Assembly (NCBI GenBank): GCA_910586345.1
Contig: CAJUHC010000007.1
Coordinates: 23,536-54,394, forward strand
From: an uncultured Christensenella sp.
GTDB lineage: Bacteria; Bacillota; Clostridia; Christensenellales; Borkfalkiaceae
Length of the DNA: 30,859 bases
Reading direction: 5' to 3'
Position numbers and translations under genes: made by a program. Positions within the stretch are counted from its first letter, which is position 1; each line of letters begins with the position of its first letter. This document shows, one piece after another, positions 8,590 through 18,400 of this stretch. The notes beneath the pieces were generated by a model that was not told the DNA's origin, did not search any database, and worked only from the letters and a program-made list of their open reading frames with translations.

Positions 8590-9449
8590 TTCCGCTCCAA
8601 AGGACGCAGTTTTTTCAAAGACAAATCGAGTATCGGCGCGGAGTGAGTGAGCGCTCCGCTCGATACGAAGTCTACGCCCGTTTCCGAAATTTTACCGACG
8701 TTTTCTTTCGTAACGTTTCCGCTACACTCCGTAACGGCTCTGCCGTCTATAAGTTCGACCGCCTTTTTCATATCTTCCGCCGTCATATTGTCAAGCATTA
8801 TTATGTCCGCGCCCGCTTCCAATGCTTCTTTGCACATATCGAGATTTTCGACCTCTACTTCTATTTTCCGCACGAACGGTGAATATTTTCTCGCAAGTTC
8901 CACAGCCTTTTTAACTCCGCCCGCCGCGCCGATATGATTGTCTTTTAAAAGTATTCCGTCGGAAAGATTGTAACGGTGGTTCTCCCCTCCCCCTACTTTT
9001 ACCGCGTATTTTTCGAAAAGGCGCATATTGGGAGTAGTTTTTCGCGTGTCCAAAAGACGGGTTTTACCGCCTTCGAGCAGTTTGACGATTTCCGAAGTAT
9101 ACGTTGCTATACCGCTCATTCTCTGCAAGTAATTAAGAGCGGTTCTTTCGCCCGACAGCAGAACCCTTATATCGCCTGTTATTTCCGCAAGCAGTTCGCC
9201 TTTTTTAACGGCGTCGCCGTCTTTGGCTTTGAAAACTATTTCGGTGTTTTCGTCCAGAATTTTAAATACGCGTTCGAATACGGGCAGTCCGCAGATTATA
9301 CCGTCCTGCTTGCATATAAGTTGGACGCTTCCCAAAACCTTTCCCGGCATTACCGCGTTGGTGGTTACGTCCTCGCTCGTAATATCTTCTCTCAAAGCCA
9401 TTTTAATAAGTTCGTCAGCGTTAATCGCGTTTGTTACGGGGTTTAACAT
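8586..9449 (-). CDS. nadC: Nicotinate-nucleotide pyrophosphorylase (carboxylating)
   Basis: A 287-residue quinolinate phosphoribosyltransferase. It converts quinolinate and PRPP to nicotinate mononucleotide, CO2 and pyrophosphate in de novo NAD synthesis. The N-terminal part carries ALREDITSEDVTT, and the barrel part carries ERTALNYLQRMSGIAT (101-116), TRKTTP (135-140), GGGENHRYNLSDGILLKDNH (153-172), EVEVEN (197-202) and the phosphate-binding FVSSGALTHS. All the usual PRPP and quinolinate residues (R136, H158, R159, K169) appear present. The start at 9449 has AGGAGG seven bases upstream and overlaps the nadB end by 29 bases. Length is typical. Confidence 0.95.
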   Translation of the reverse strand: MLNPVTNAINADELIKMALREDITSEDVTTNAVMPGKVLGSVQLICKQDGIICGLPVFERVFKILDENTEIVFKAKDGDAVKKGELLAEITGDIRVLLSGERTALNYLQRMSGIATYTSEIVKLLEGGKTRLLDTRKTTPNMRLFEKYAVKVGGGENHRYNLSDGILLKDNHIGAAGGVKKAVELARKYSPFVRKIEVEVENLDMCKEALEAGADIIMLDNMTAEDMKKAVELIDGRAVTECSGNVTKENVGKISETGVDFVSSGALTHSAPILDLSLKKLRPLERK

Positions 9450-10743
9450 TTTCCGCCTCCTTTATAGCGTTTAATAAAATCCGTTTGTTTTCTTCGAGTA
9501 TCTTTTCCGCATCCGCGTAATGGGATTTATTTAATAACCCGAACGCTTTTTCCGCTTCGCGCCCGTCCGACGCGGAAAAATTCAAGCTTATATCCAACCC
9601 GGCGCGTTTGGCGAACAGCAAACTTTCCAAAAGCGAATTGGAAGCGAGCCTGTTCGCGCCGTGAACGCCGTTACAGCAGGTTTCCCCGACCGCGTAAAGA
9701 CGCCTCAAAGCAGTCCTGCCGTTCAAATCGCTTCTTACTCCGCCCATAAAATAATGCTGTGCGGGAACTACGGGCACACACTCGTTGAACACGTCTATTC
9801 CCTCCTCCGCACATCTTTTGACTATCGTGGGGAAATGCCCTTTTATTTCTTCTTCGGGAATAGTCCTCATATCAAGCCATACGAACGGGGTACCGTCCTT
9901 CTTCATTTGTCTCAAAATTTCCGCAGTTACAACGTCCCGCGGTTGAAGCTCGTCGGTAAAGCGTTTGAAATTTTTATCGAGCAGTACCGCGCCCTCTCCG
10001 CGCACGGACTCCGATATCAAAAAGCTCCTGCCCTGTTTTTCAGAATACAGCGTGGTCGGGTGTATCTGAATATAATTCACGTTATCAACCGCTATTCCGT
10101 GCTTTAAGCATACCGCGACGCCGTCGCCCGTCAATAAACGGAAATTAGTGGACTTTGCAAACGCTCCGCCTATCCCGCCCGACGCGAGAACCGTATAATC
10201 GGAATGAATAAATTTTACTTCGCCTGTCCGTTTCTCAAACGCAACTATTCCGAAACAATCCTTATCGGAACAGACAATGTCGAGCATTACCGTTTCGGGA
10301 ACTATTTCTACGTTTCGAAGTTCCGACGCTTTTTGCATAAGCCGTGACGTAATTTCTTTACCGGTGCAGTCCTCGTGGAAGCATATGCGGTTTCTGGAAT
10401 GTCCGCCCTCGCGCGTGGCGGCAAGTGAGCCGTCGGCGTTTCGCGCGAACTCAACTCCGAGCGCGACGAGTTCGTCGGTTATCTCCTGCGAAGAACGAAT
10501 CATACATTCCACCGCCGAAGGATTGTTTTCGCCGTGTCCCGCCCGCATCGTATCCTTAAAAAAACTTTCGTAATCGTCCTCGTCCTGCAAACGGCATATA
10601 CCGCCCTGCGCAAGATAGCTGTCGCTCTTATCTGGCGTACCTTTACAGATAACGAGTACGCTCTTGTCTTTCGGCAGGTGAAGCGCACAATTAAGCCCGG
10701 CGACGCCCGTACCGACTATTATTACGTTATATCTCTCTTTCAT
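9421..10743 (-). CDS. nadB: L-aspartate oxidase
   Basis: A 440-residue flavoprotein that oxidises L-aspartate to iminoaspartate, the first step to quinolinate. The FAD-binding GTGVAG is at 11-16, followed by DSYLAQGGI (41-49), the active-site HPTTL (228-232) and RGEGAVLL (248-255), HYFMGGV (330-336) and GANRLASNSLLE (362-373). It is shorter than the E. coli enzyme (about 540), mainly through a reduced C-terminal helical cap. I start it at the ATG at 10743 because the promoter's -10 lies at 10761-10766, which rules out longer versions. ATG 10749 is the other option. No Shine-Dalgarno sequence is seen. nadA, the partner quinolinate synthase, is not in the window. Confidence 0.93.
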   Translation of the reverse strand: MKERYNVIIVGTGVAGLNCALHLPKDKSVLVICKGTPDKSDSYLAQGGICRLQDEDDYESFFKDTMRAGHGENNPSAVECMIRSSQEITDELVALGVEFARNADGSLAATREGGHSRNRICFHEDCTGKEITSRLMQKASELRNVEIVPETVMLDIVCSDKDCFGIVAFEKRTGEVKFIHSDYTVLASGGIGGAFAKSTNFRLLTGDGVAVCLKHGIAVDNVNYIQIHPTTLYSEKQGRSFLISESVRGEGAVLLDKNFKRFTDELQPRDVVTAEILRQMKKDGTPFVWLDMRTIPEEEIKGHFPTIVKRCAEEGIDVFNECVPVVPAQHYFMGGVRSDLNGRTALRRLYAVGETCCNGVHGANRLASNSLLESLLFAKRAGLDISLNFSASDGREAEKAFGLLNKSHYADAEKILEENKRILLNAIKEAENVKPRNKRD

Positions 10744-10760
10744 AATCATAATGTATTCAA

Positions 10761-10801
10761 AGTTTACACCAAAAGTTGACACCTGTCAATGCATATGTAA
10801 A
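10761..10801 (-). promoter_or_regulatory. nadB promoter with nested-palindrome NiaR-like operator
   Basis: Minus strand -35 TTGACA (10784-10789), 17-base spacer, -10 TAAACT (10761-10766). An inverted repeat TTGACACCTGTCAA (10776-10789) covers the -35. An outer pair TTTACA (10763-10768) and TGTAAA (10796-10801) has almost the same centre (10782 against 10782.5). The ACACCTGTC core resembles what I recall of Firmicutes NiaR boxes, and niaR is the third gene of the operon. The predicted transcript start is near 10754. Confidence 0.7.
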
Positions 10802-10848
10802 GGTTTTAATAAAGTGAGAGTTATTAAAAGGTTTTGCAATTTTTTTGC

Positions 10849-10891
10849 AAAAATAAATCGCGGAGCAAATTCCGCTCCGCGATTTATTTTT
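10849..10891 (+). terminator. Long terminator-like hairpin in a divergent gap
   Basis: A perfect 18-bp stem (arms 10849-10866 and 10874-10891, GC core CGCGGAGC/GCTCCGCG) with a 7-base loop, followed on the plus strand by a T-rich stretch. It lies between divergent nadB and the gene at 10972, with no plus-strand gene upstream to end. It could be the attenuator of the 10972 gene or the end of a small RNA. I see no convincing promoter for either. Confidence 0.6.
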
Positions 10892-10971
10892 TATTTTATC
10901 GACAAAAATATACAGTTTAATTCGTGCTTTAAGATAACAATCCGCAATACAATAAACCGTGAGGTGCAAAT

Positions 10972-11484
10972 ATGAAATTATCTTCAATATTCGGAAAAAA
11001 AATTATAAGCAAGGCGGGAAAATCGGGGTACGTAATATCGGTTTACGCGGACGGCGGTAAAATATGCGGGCTTGTCTGCGCGGACGAAAACGAAAACGAA
11101 TTCTTCGTCGGTGCCGACAGCATAAAGAGCGTAAAAACCAATATCGCTTACAAAGGCGGAACTACCGAAAAAATAAACGGCAGGCCCGTAACTCTCGGTA
11201 AACCGGTGTTCGACGGCGAAGGCGAATATTACGGCGACCTGACGGATTTCACCGTCGAAAACAACGAGCTCGTATGCGCGCACGTAGGAAATAAAAAATT
11301 CTCCTGCGGCGATATCGCCGTAGGAGACGCCGTGATTATTAAAAACAGCGCGCAAATTTTAAAGAGCGACGTTAAAAAGGGAAACAGGGTTATTATAAAA
11401 CGCGGAACCCCTCTCACGCCCGAAATTTTGGACAAAGCACGGAAAAAAGGCGAATACGTGCAGACCAAACTGAAAACCATTTAA
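10972..11484 (+). CDS. PRC-barrel domain protein
   Basis: A 170-residue predicted cytoplasmic protein. The start has GAGGTG six bases upstream. Residues 1-62 (IFGKKIISKAGKSGYVISVY, GKICGLVC, I.YKG) and 72-120 (LGKPVFDGEGEYYGDLTDFT, VGDAVIIK) each resemble a PRC-barrel, the second with the typical G..V.D..G...G...D signature. The C-terminus (LTPEILDKARKKGEYVQTKL) matches a short tail that often follows such domains in Clostridia. PRC-barrels occur in RimM and in small Firmicutes proteins of unclear role. No specific function can be given. It stands alone on the plus strand. Confidence 0.65.
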   Translation: MKLSSIFGKKIISKAGKSGYVISVYADGGKICGLVCADENENEFFVGADSIKSVKTNIAYKGGTTEKINGRPVTLGKPVFDGEGEYYGDLTDFTVENNELVCAHVGNKKFSCGDIAVGDAVIIKNSAQILKSDVKKGNRVIIKRGTPLTPEILDKARKKGEYVQTKLKTI

Positions 11485-11508
11485 ACTGCGAAAAGTTCTC
11501 GGATAATT

Positions 11509-12120
11509 TCAAACGTTGTATTTAGCCATCAGCTTTAACAGCGCGTTGAAATTGTCGTTCAGAATATCCGATTCCGTAGGCGAAAGCGTACCTTTCATTT
11601 GAAGAACGGTAAGAGTGTTTTTAAGTTTTTCAAGTTCCTGTCTGTCGCCCTTGCCTATATTTTTAAGCAAAAGTTTGTCGATAACCGACATTGCGTGTTC
11701 GAGACGGACGCTGTTTTTTACCGCAGGAACGGGAGCGTTGGCGGTTTTCCGGGGAACCTGAACGGGCAGAGCGGTAAGCGCAACTTGCGACACGGTAGAC
11801 TGCCTTACTATTACGGGGCGCGTCACTGCGCACAAAAGACCGTACAGAACGTACCCCGCGCACCAGAACAGCGCGGTTGCGAGAACGGCTTCGGGAAGTC
11901 CGTTATCCGTAAGAAACGCCGCAAGCGTTACGGCCGAGTACGCGTTCACAAGGCAGAGAAACGGACGTTTGGAAGCCGAGCGCATTTTCGGCAAAGCCAG
12001 ACTCATTATTAACACGAGTAAAAATATTCCCGCAAACGAACCCAAAATTATATATACGAGGGTGTCGAACGGTACTGAGGAGATAGTGGAAAACATTTTA
12101 TCAATCAACTGCGAAAACAT
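11509..12120 (-). CDS. Three-span membrane protein, unknown
   Basis: A 203-residue protein I do not recognise. Hydrophobic spans are at about 18-44, 52-71 and 75-98, followed by a Val/Pro/Ala linker and a C-terminal helical region of about 70 residues (LEHAMSVIDKLLLKNIGKGD..., LSPTESDILNDNFNALLKLM), probably cytoplasmic. No Shine-Dalgarno sequence is visible at either ATG (12120 or 12096). A TATAAT lies at 12137-12142 on the minus strand inside the foot of the addA terminator hairpin, but without a good -35. The start is therefore uncertain. It follows addA in the same direction and is convergent with the gene at 10972. Confidence 0.65.
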   Translation of the reverse strand: MFSQLIDKMFSTISSVPFDTLVYIILGSFAGIFLLVLIMSLALPKMRSASKRPFLCLVNAYSAVTLAAFLTDNGLPEAVLATALFWCAGYVLYGLLCAVTRPVIVRQSTVSQVALTALPVQVPRKTANAPVPAVKNSVRLEHAMSVIDKLLLKNIGKGDRQELEKLKNTLTVLQMKGTLSPTESDILNDNFNALLKLMAKYNV

Positions 12121-12139
12121 AAGTGAATTATTTACAATT

Positions 12140-12172
12140 ATATCCGCCCTTATCGCGAATAAGGGCGGATAT
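12140..12172 (-). terminator. Hairpin downstream of addA
   Basis: A 14-bp perfect stem (ATATCCGCCCTTAT and its complement) with a 5-base loop, 16 bases past the addA stop. The following sequence is AT-rich but lacks a clean T run, so termination may be partial. Confidence 0.55.
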
Positions 12173-12187
12173 TTTGTCGAATTTATG

Positions 12188-15100
12188 CTAATTTAAAAGA
12201 ATTTGTCTTTTGCCGTAAATGTTTACCAATATCGTTTTGACGTTTTTTTCGTCCGTGCGCGTTATAAGCGCGACCGCCTTTTTGTATAGCTCTAACTGAC
12301 GGCGATATGTCTCTATAAGTTCTTCGTCGCTCTTGCGCGAATATTTATAGTCTATTATCAGATATCCGTCCTCGGTCCGCGCCAGAAGGTCTATGGCGCC
12401 CTGTACGAGAATCGCGTCGTCCGCGTCCGTTTCCAGAATTTCGTTCGCGGGCAGACGGCACAAAAATTCGCGTTCCCGGTAAAGCTCCGCGCCTTCCAAC
12501 CTTTTAAAAACGGGCATATTGAGAATTTCAACAAGCGCGTCGACCTGCAAAAGTTCGCGATGCACACGGGATATGTGCCCGTCAAGCGCGAATTTATTCA
12601 ATTCCGCTTCTATGCCGCCGCGATCCTTAACCGCAAAATCGCAAAGTTCGAGAAACCTGTGATATGCGATTCCGCGTTCCGTTCCCGTTTCCTCCTCGCC
12701 TTCAAACAGTCTGTGCGGCCGAAAACAGCTATCGTCTTCTTTAAGCTTTAAAATTGCCGACGCGGAACTTTTTACAGGCAGATTTACACTGTTCTCGCGC
12801 GCATATTCCCGCATAAAACGTTCTTCTATCTTTTTTTGCAATTGCAAATCGGGCGAAGAAATAAGCGCGCTCTTCTCTTCCTTGGGCTTATCTTCTATAT
12901 CCGACATTATTTCGAGCGGATACTGCGACATATCGAACAATTTTGAATAACTGTCCGCAGAGTACGCGTCCAAAGGATTGAACCCGATAACCTCTTTCGC
13001 CATAATATGTAGACGGCACATCGCCCGCGTACAGGCAACGTAAAACAGATTCAATTCGTTTTTAAGTTCCTCTCTTCCGTCGCGCTCTGAAACGAACCGT
13101 CTTAAAACCGTCGTATGCGTCAGCATTTTTTCGGAATCGAAATATTTAGGAGCAAATCCGAACCGTTCGTCGAGCGGAAGTTCGTTTTGTTCTCTGCCTT
13201 TGAAAGACGCGCATATGTCCGCTATGATTACCACGGGGAATTCGAGCCCTTTGCTCGCGTGCATAGTCATTATCTTAATGCTGTCGGACGAAGCCGCCGA
13301 CGGCGCGGCAAGATTGTAACCTCCGTCTTTGAGTTTTCCGAGGAACGCCGAAACACTCAGTCCCACGCCCTCCGAAGCGAAACGGCGGACGTTTTTCAGC
13401 TTCTCTCCGCCTCCGGCAGAATAAGACGCCTCGAGCCCCGTGTCCTGTAAAATTTTATCGGTTATTTCCGACGCGTCGAAAACTTCCGCCAAATCGCGCA
13501 AGCGTTCCGTCCGCGCATAAAAAGTTCTGAGTTTTGCGGAAACGGAATCATTATACTTTTCGGCGTACATCTTACAGCAATCACGGAAAGGCAGTTTCGC
13601 AAAGCCTTTTAAAGCTATTCTTACCGACGCAAGTTCGTCGCAGTTAAAACCGCCGAGCGGAGACAGTAACGCGCTCGTAAGCGGAATATCCTGATTCGCG
13701 TTATCGATAAAAGACAGAATGTCGAGCATTTGTTTTACTTCGGGACGAGTAAATATATTCGCTTCCTGCGCGCCAGAAACCTCGTACCCAGCGTCTGTCA
13801 GTGCGCGTACTATTCCTTCGGCGCTCTTATTTTTCTTCCTTGTAAGTATACATATATCGCCCGCCTGCGTATCGACGTATTCGCCGGACTTTAAATCGAA
13901 ATGTTTGGATTTAAGTTCGCGTTTGACTATTTCGAGAACCGCAAGACCTTCGCGGGAATGTTTAAATACGTTACCCGCCGATAAAACGGAATATACGGAA
14001 AGCTCGTCTTTCTCCTCCGTTTCTTTACCGAAAACGTGTATCTCCGCAGAACCGAAACCCGAAGGATAACCGCCTCCGCCGAGCATTACGCTTCCTTTGG
14101 AATAATCGAAGCCGCAACTTTCTTCCGTCATTATCCGTGCAAATAAAGAATTTACGAATCCGAGCACTCCGTCCGCCGAACGGAAATTATTCGATAACCT
14201 CAGCGCGCTTCCGCCGCCGTTCTCGAAACGGTTATACTTCTCGGCGAAGAAAAGCGACTTGCTTCCGCGGAAACCGTAAATAGCCTGTTTTACGTCGCCG
14301 ACCAAAAATAAATTTTCACCGCCGACAAGAGAAATTATTTCTTCCTGAACGGGATTGACGTCCTGATATTCGTCAACGAACACGCAGGAATACGCGCAAC
14401 CGATTTCGCGTCTTATCTCTTCGTTATTCAGAAGTCCGAGAGTAAGATGCTCCAAATCGTTATAGTCGAGTTTGTTTTCTTCGCGCTTGATTGCCGTATA
14501 TTCCGCGTCGAAATCTTTGAGTATCTTTGCATACGCGGCCGCGGTTTCCCCGCTTTTAAAGAAATATTCCCGCTCCGTATTCTCGTCGGACAAATCGCCT
14601 TTCACGGCTTTGTAGCCCGAAGCGACGTCCTCTCTGAATTTTTTATATATTTCGCCTGCCGATTTTTCCTCTTCCGTCTTATCGACGGGCTTACGCGTTA
14701 CCGTCAGCAGTGGCTGGGGTTCGAATATGTCGGTATTCTCCGCCTGTTCCAGAGCCGAAATCATTTCGCCGAAAATTTTACCGTATTCGGGACGCGGACA
14801 TTCGAATTCACCGGCAAACTTCATTACCGCTTTTTTTAACGTTCCGTACTTCTGTGCGGCTATGTCGTTAAGTCCGTCCCGTATACCTGCGAATCCCGCG
14901 TCTGTAAATACTTTATCGACGTTGTCCAAAAGGCTTATATAACGCGCGTTTATGCGAAGCTTTTCGTAAGAGGAAAGAATAAGGTTTTTAAGATACGCGT
15001 CGCCGCGCTTTTTCCTGTAACATTTTAAAAGAACTTTGAACTCTTTATCGTCCTCCGCGTAACATCTTTCGAAAACCGCGTCCGCGGCGCGCAATTTCAA

Positions 15101-15496
15101 TTCTTTCGCGGAAACGTCGTCCGCCGAAATTATATCGAACGCGCCGTCTATACCGACCGCGTAAAAGTACGTTCTGAGAAGTTTCGCGCAAAACGCGTGA
15201 ATGGTCGAAATTCCCGCGGAAGAAATTTTGGACAACTGTAATTTAATTAGAGAACGTTTATCTCCGTCCGCTTTCTCCAAACTCTCTATCAAAGCCGAAC
15301 GAAGCTTGTCTTTCATCTGCGCCGCCGCTTTTTTCGTAAACGTCACTGCGAGCACTCTGTCCAAATCCACTCCGTTTTCTATCGCGGCGACTAACTTGCG
15401 TATCATAACGAAGGTTTTTCCGCTTCCCGCGGAAGCCGACACTATAGTTTTTCCCGCGCTTTCTATTGCGGCGCGTTGCTGTTCGGTAAGATTCAT
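12188..15496 (-). CDS. addA: ATP-dependent helicase/nuclease subunit A
   Basis: A 1102-residue subunit of the AddAB enzyme, which resects double-strand breaks for RecA-dependent repair. It has all UvrD-type (SF1A) helicase motifs: Walker A ASAGSGKT (21-28), VTFTKKAAAQM (51-61), DEYQD (375-379), GDVKQAIYGFRG (400-411), LSNNFRS, MTMHASKGLEF (743-753) and FYVACTRAM (818-826). The C-terminal RecB-like nuclease shows GIAYHRFLE (942-950), GAIDLL (1033-1038) and IIDYKYSR (1047-1054), with the catalytic Asp and Lys in place. The start at 15496 has GGAGG six bases upstream and shares one base with the addB stop (TAATG). An upstream in-frame ATG at 15544 would lie inside addB. The length is slightly below the B. 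subtilis protein. Confidence 0.95.
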   Translation of the reverse strand: MNLTEQQRAAIESAGKTIVSASAGSGKTFVMIRKLVAAIENGVDLDRVLAVTFTKKAAAQMKDKLRSALIESLEKADGDKRSLIKLQLSKISSAGISTIHAFCAKLLRTYFYAVGIDGAFDIISADDVSAKELKLRAADAVFERCYAEDDKEFKVLLKCYRKKRGDAYLKNLILSSYEKLRINARYISLLDNVDKVFTDAGFAGIRDGLNDIAAQKYGTLKKAVMKFAGEFECPRPEYGKIFGEMISALEQAENTDIFEPQPLLTVTRKPVDKTEEEKSAGEIYKKFREDVASGYKAVKGDLSDENTEREYFFKSGETAAAYAKILKDFDAEYTAIKREENKLDYNDLEHLTLGLLNNEEIRREIGCAYSCVFVDEYQDVNPVQEEIISLVGGENLFLVGDVKQAIYGFRGSKSLFFAEKYNRFENGGGSALRLSNNFRSADGVLGFVNSLFARIMTEESCGFDYSKGSVMLGGGGYPSGFGSAEIHVFGKETEEKDELSVYSVLSAGNVFKHSREGLAVLEIVKRELKSKHFDLKSGEYVDTQAGDICILTRKKNKSAEGIVRALTDAGYEVSGAQEANIFTRPEVKQMLDILSFIDNANQDIPLTSALLSPLGGFNCDELASVRIALKGFAKLPFRDCCKMYAEKYNDSVSAKLRTFYARTERLRDLAEVFDASEITDKILQDTGLEASYSAGGGEKLKNVRRFASEGVGLSVSAFLGKLKDGGYNLAAPSAASSDSIKIMTMHASKGLEFPVVIIADICASFKGREQNELPLDERFGFAPKYFDSEKMLTHTTVLRRFVSERDGREELKNELNLFYVACTRAMCRLHIMAKEVIGFNPLDAYSADSYSKLFDMSQYPLEIMSDIEDKPKEEKSALISSPDLQLQKKIEERFMREYARENSVNLPVKSSASAILKLKEDDSCFRPHRLFEGEEETGTERGIAYHRFLELCDFAVKDRGGIEAELNKFALDGHISRVHRELLQVDALVEILNMPVFKRLEGAELYREREFLCRLPANEILETDADDAILVQGAIDLLARTEDGYLIIDYKYSRKSDEELIETYRRQLELYKKAVALITRTDEKNVKTILVNIYGKRQILLN

Positions 15497-18400
15497 TATC
15501 CGCCGCCTCCCGTTCTTTTCACGATTTCCGCTATATCCGCGCACTTAACCGTACGGTGGGTTCGTTCCGCGCCGTCCCCCGAAGAAAAACCGCAACTCCC
15601 GCCCATCCTGCAATATTTGCAAGCGTCGGAAGCGGGCGACGGTGCAACGTTGCCCGCAAGCATTTCTTCCGCGCCCTTCGACGCAACGAGTACGGAATAT
15701 TTCAAAAAGTCCGCGAATACTTCGGGTTCCATTGCTCCGTCGAGTTTTTTTCCGCCGAGATAGGCGTCGAAATACTCGCTCTTTTTTTTAGGCTGTAAAT
15801 TAACGTCCGATGCTGAAACCACTTCGTCGCTTCCGTCCATAAACCCTTGCAGTCTGAACACTCCGTCCGCTTTCGTTTTATACTCCGACGACGCGGGAAA
15901 ATAATACGCGGCGGCGGCGCGCCTGCCCTTAGCTTCCGCGGACAGATACAAGGGAAGCTGTAATTTCAATCCCGTGTAATAATTGGTGGCGGAAGCATCG
16001 ACCGAACCCGTCTTGTAATCGATTATCCGCACCATATCCCCGCACGAATCGACTCTGTCTATTCTTCCGTTAATCTTAATTCCTCCGCCGAGCGCAATTT
16101 CGCATCTTTTTTCGCACTCCTCGACTTCGAAGCCGGAATTTATAAGCTGTTCGTACATACCGACGCTGACCGCGCCGGCTTCCTTTATAAGTTCAAAAGC
16201 CGTATATTCTCCGCTTTTAGAATCGTTGAGCGCAGAATATGCAGGGGTTTTCAGTAATTCTTCCGAAATTTCGCGCGAACGCGACAGCACCGAACCGCTG
16301 TCTTTAAGTCCGCTTATTTCAGGCGCAAGCGTTTGAAGTACGGTATGAATAAAGTTGCCCGTATCGAGCGGACGCATAGCTCCCTCTTCGCGCTCTTTAA
16401 GTTTTAAACCCTGTTGCATAAAATTGCGGTAAGGGCAGGTAAAATAAGTTTCGAGCGCCGTGGGTGATACGGAATTATAAGCCACGAACAGCGCGCGTCC
16501 GTCCGATACCGACTGTTTTTCCGACGGTTTTACTGCGGAATCCGCCTCCTTGCCGTAACCCGCGTCTTTTAAAGCCCCGTATACGGAAGCGAGCGTTTCG
16601 GGTTTGCAGTCCGAGGAAAGTCTTTTAAGCGCAGGCAGTTTTTCACTGCAATAGTACGGAAGCGCCCTGCCGTCTTTTTCAAGCAGTCTGAAATTCAAAG
16701 CCTTAATCCTCGCATTGCTTTTCGTTGCGAAAATCGCGCAGGCGTAAGAAATTATTTCGCTCGCTCCGCACTCTTCTCCTCCCGAACGCACGGGATAAGT
16801 CAGATACAGACGTTTTCTGAACGCGCAAATATTCAACGCGGTAAGTTCGCGCCTTCTCATATTTACCTGCCGTATCTTAGGAGATATATCGAGATTAACG
16901 CTTTCGAGCGCGGATATTTCTCTGTCGGTCAGAAGCGCGGTGTCGGAACTCGAAGCGGGGACGTCGCCCGTAAGCCGCGCCGCAAATACGACGTTACTGC
17001 CGGTATTCGCCGTAGCCGCCAAATCGCCCACGAAAACCGCGTCGGCTTTCGGAGGTATAAGCGAAATTTCGAGCGCGGCGAATCCGCTTTTAAGAATTTT
17101 TACGAATTCCTTTAACGTCACGTTCGCGCCCGCTATTTCTTCGGCTTCGGCGATAACTTTTAGCACGGCGTCGTAAACTCTTTTGCTGAATTCCGATACT
17201 GTCGGATAGCTGTCTTTGAATTTTTCCGAAAGCGATTTCAGCTTTTCCTCCGCCTTGAAATCCGATAAAAGCCGTCTCAGGCCCGAACATATATCACGGA
17301 TACCGCCCTTAGGAGGTATAAAATCAAGACCGCGCAAAAACGTTTCCCTGACTCTCTGCACCGCGCCGTAATCGAATTTCATAGTTTCGAGAATTTCGGA
17401 TTTGGGCTCGCGTTTTATCCCCCCTCGGAAGTTTGCAAGACGCAACGCGTAATTACGGTATTCGTCCTTATCCGCTCTCTCCGCGGGAAACAGGGGCGAA
17501 GTTATCACTCCGTCGCTGTCCTTAAACGAACAACCCGAAACCGCACAGCTGAGATAATCGCAAATAAAAGCGCAGACGGGATGCTCGGAAAGTTTACGCC
17601 GTCTGTCTGCGTAATAAGGTATTCTGTACTCCGAAAATACTCTGTTTATATCGCGTTCCGCGGAAGCGACGTCGGGCACCATAACGGAAATCTTAGCGTA
17701 TCTTTCGCCTCCGTCAAGCACGTGTTTTTTTATGCTCGCCGCTATAAATTCGAGTTCTTCTTCTTCGTCCGCCGCCTCGAAAATACTTACGTTCGAACAC
17801 AGCGTTTTTTCGCCCGAATAAAAACATTCGGGCTCGAACAGGTTTTTCCTCAACGCTTCTGCCTCGGGAATAAGCGCGCTCGGAACGCTCTCGCGCAATG
17901 CTCCGCCGTACTCTTTAGCCGCGGTTTCAAACGCCGCCGCTCCCTCGTTCACGTAAATTTCCTCAGCTCCGCCTATAAACAGCCCATAAACGTTTTCCGA
18001 AGTTTTAAAAGCCGCGCATACGCATTCGAGCGACGAACGCGTAAAAGATTGAAAACCAAGAAATATAACTTCGCTTTGCTCCAGTTTAGCACTCTTGCAT
18101 ATAACCTCGGGCAGTTCGCTAAGATACGCGTTTCTATCCGTCTTGCCGTTGTCTTCGAGATACTTGTTGTAAGCCGAATAAATAACCGCAATATCGTGCA
18201 ATTTGCTTTCAAGCAACCCGTTCGCGCCGGCTCTTGCAACGTCGCCGGCAGATATTTTCGAGGAATATAAAAGCGCGATTGTATCGTATACGGCTGCCGC
18301 AGAGGAAGCCGCGGAAAATTTACCGAACAGTTTAAGCTTGTCCCTGTTCTCCTCGATAATCGCGCGTATAGCCATAGCGGAACCCTGACTCGAAAGAACG

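Noticed and set aside
10744..10782. nadB start at 10782
   Set aside because: The predicted -10 and transcript start lie inside this stretch, and the FAD-binding fold begins right after the ATG at 10743.
15497..15544. addA start at 15544
   Set aside because: It would overlap addB by 49 bases. The ATG at 15496 has GGAGG at proper spacing and matches family N-termini.
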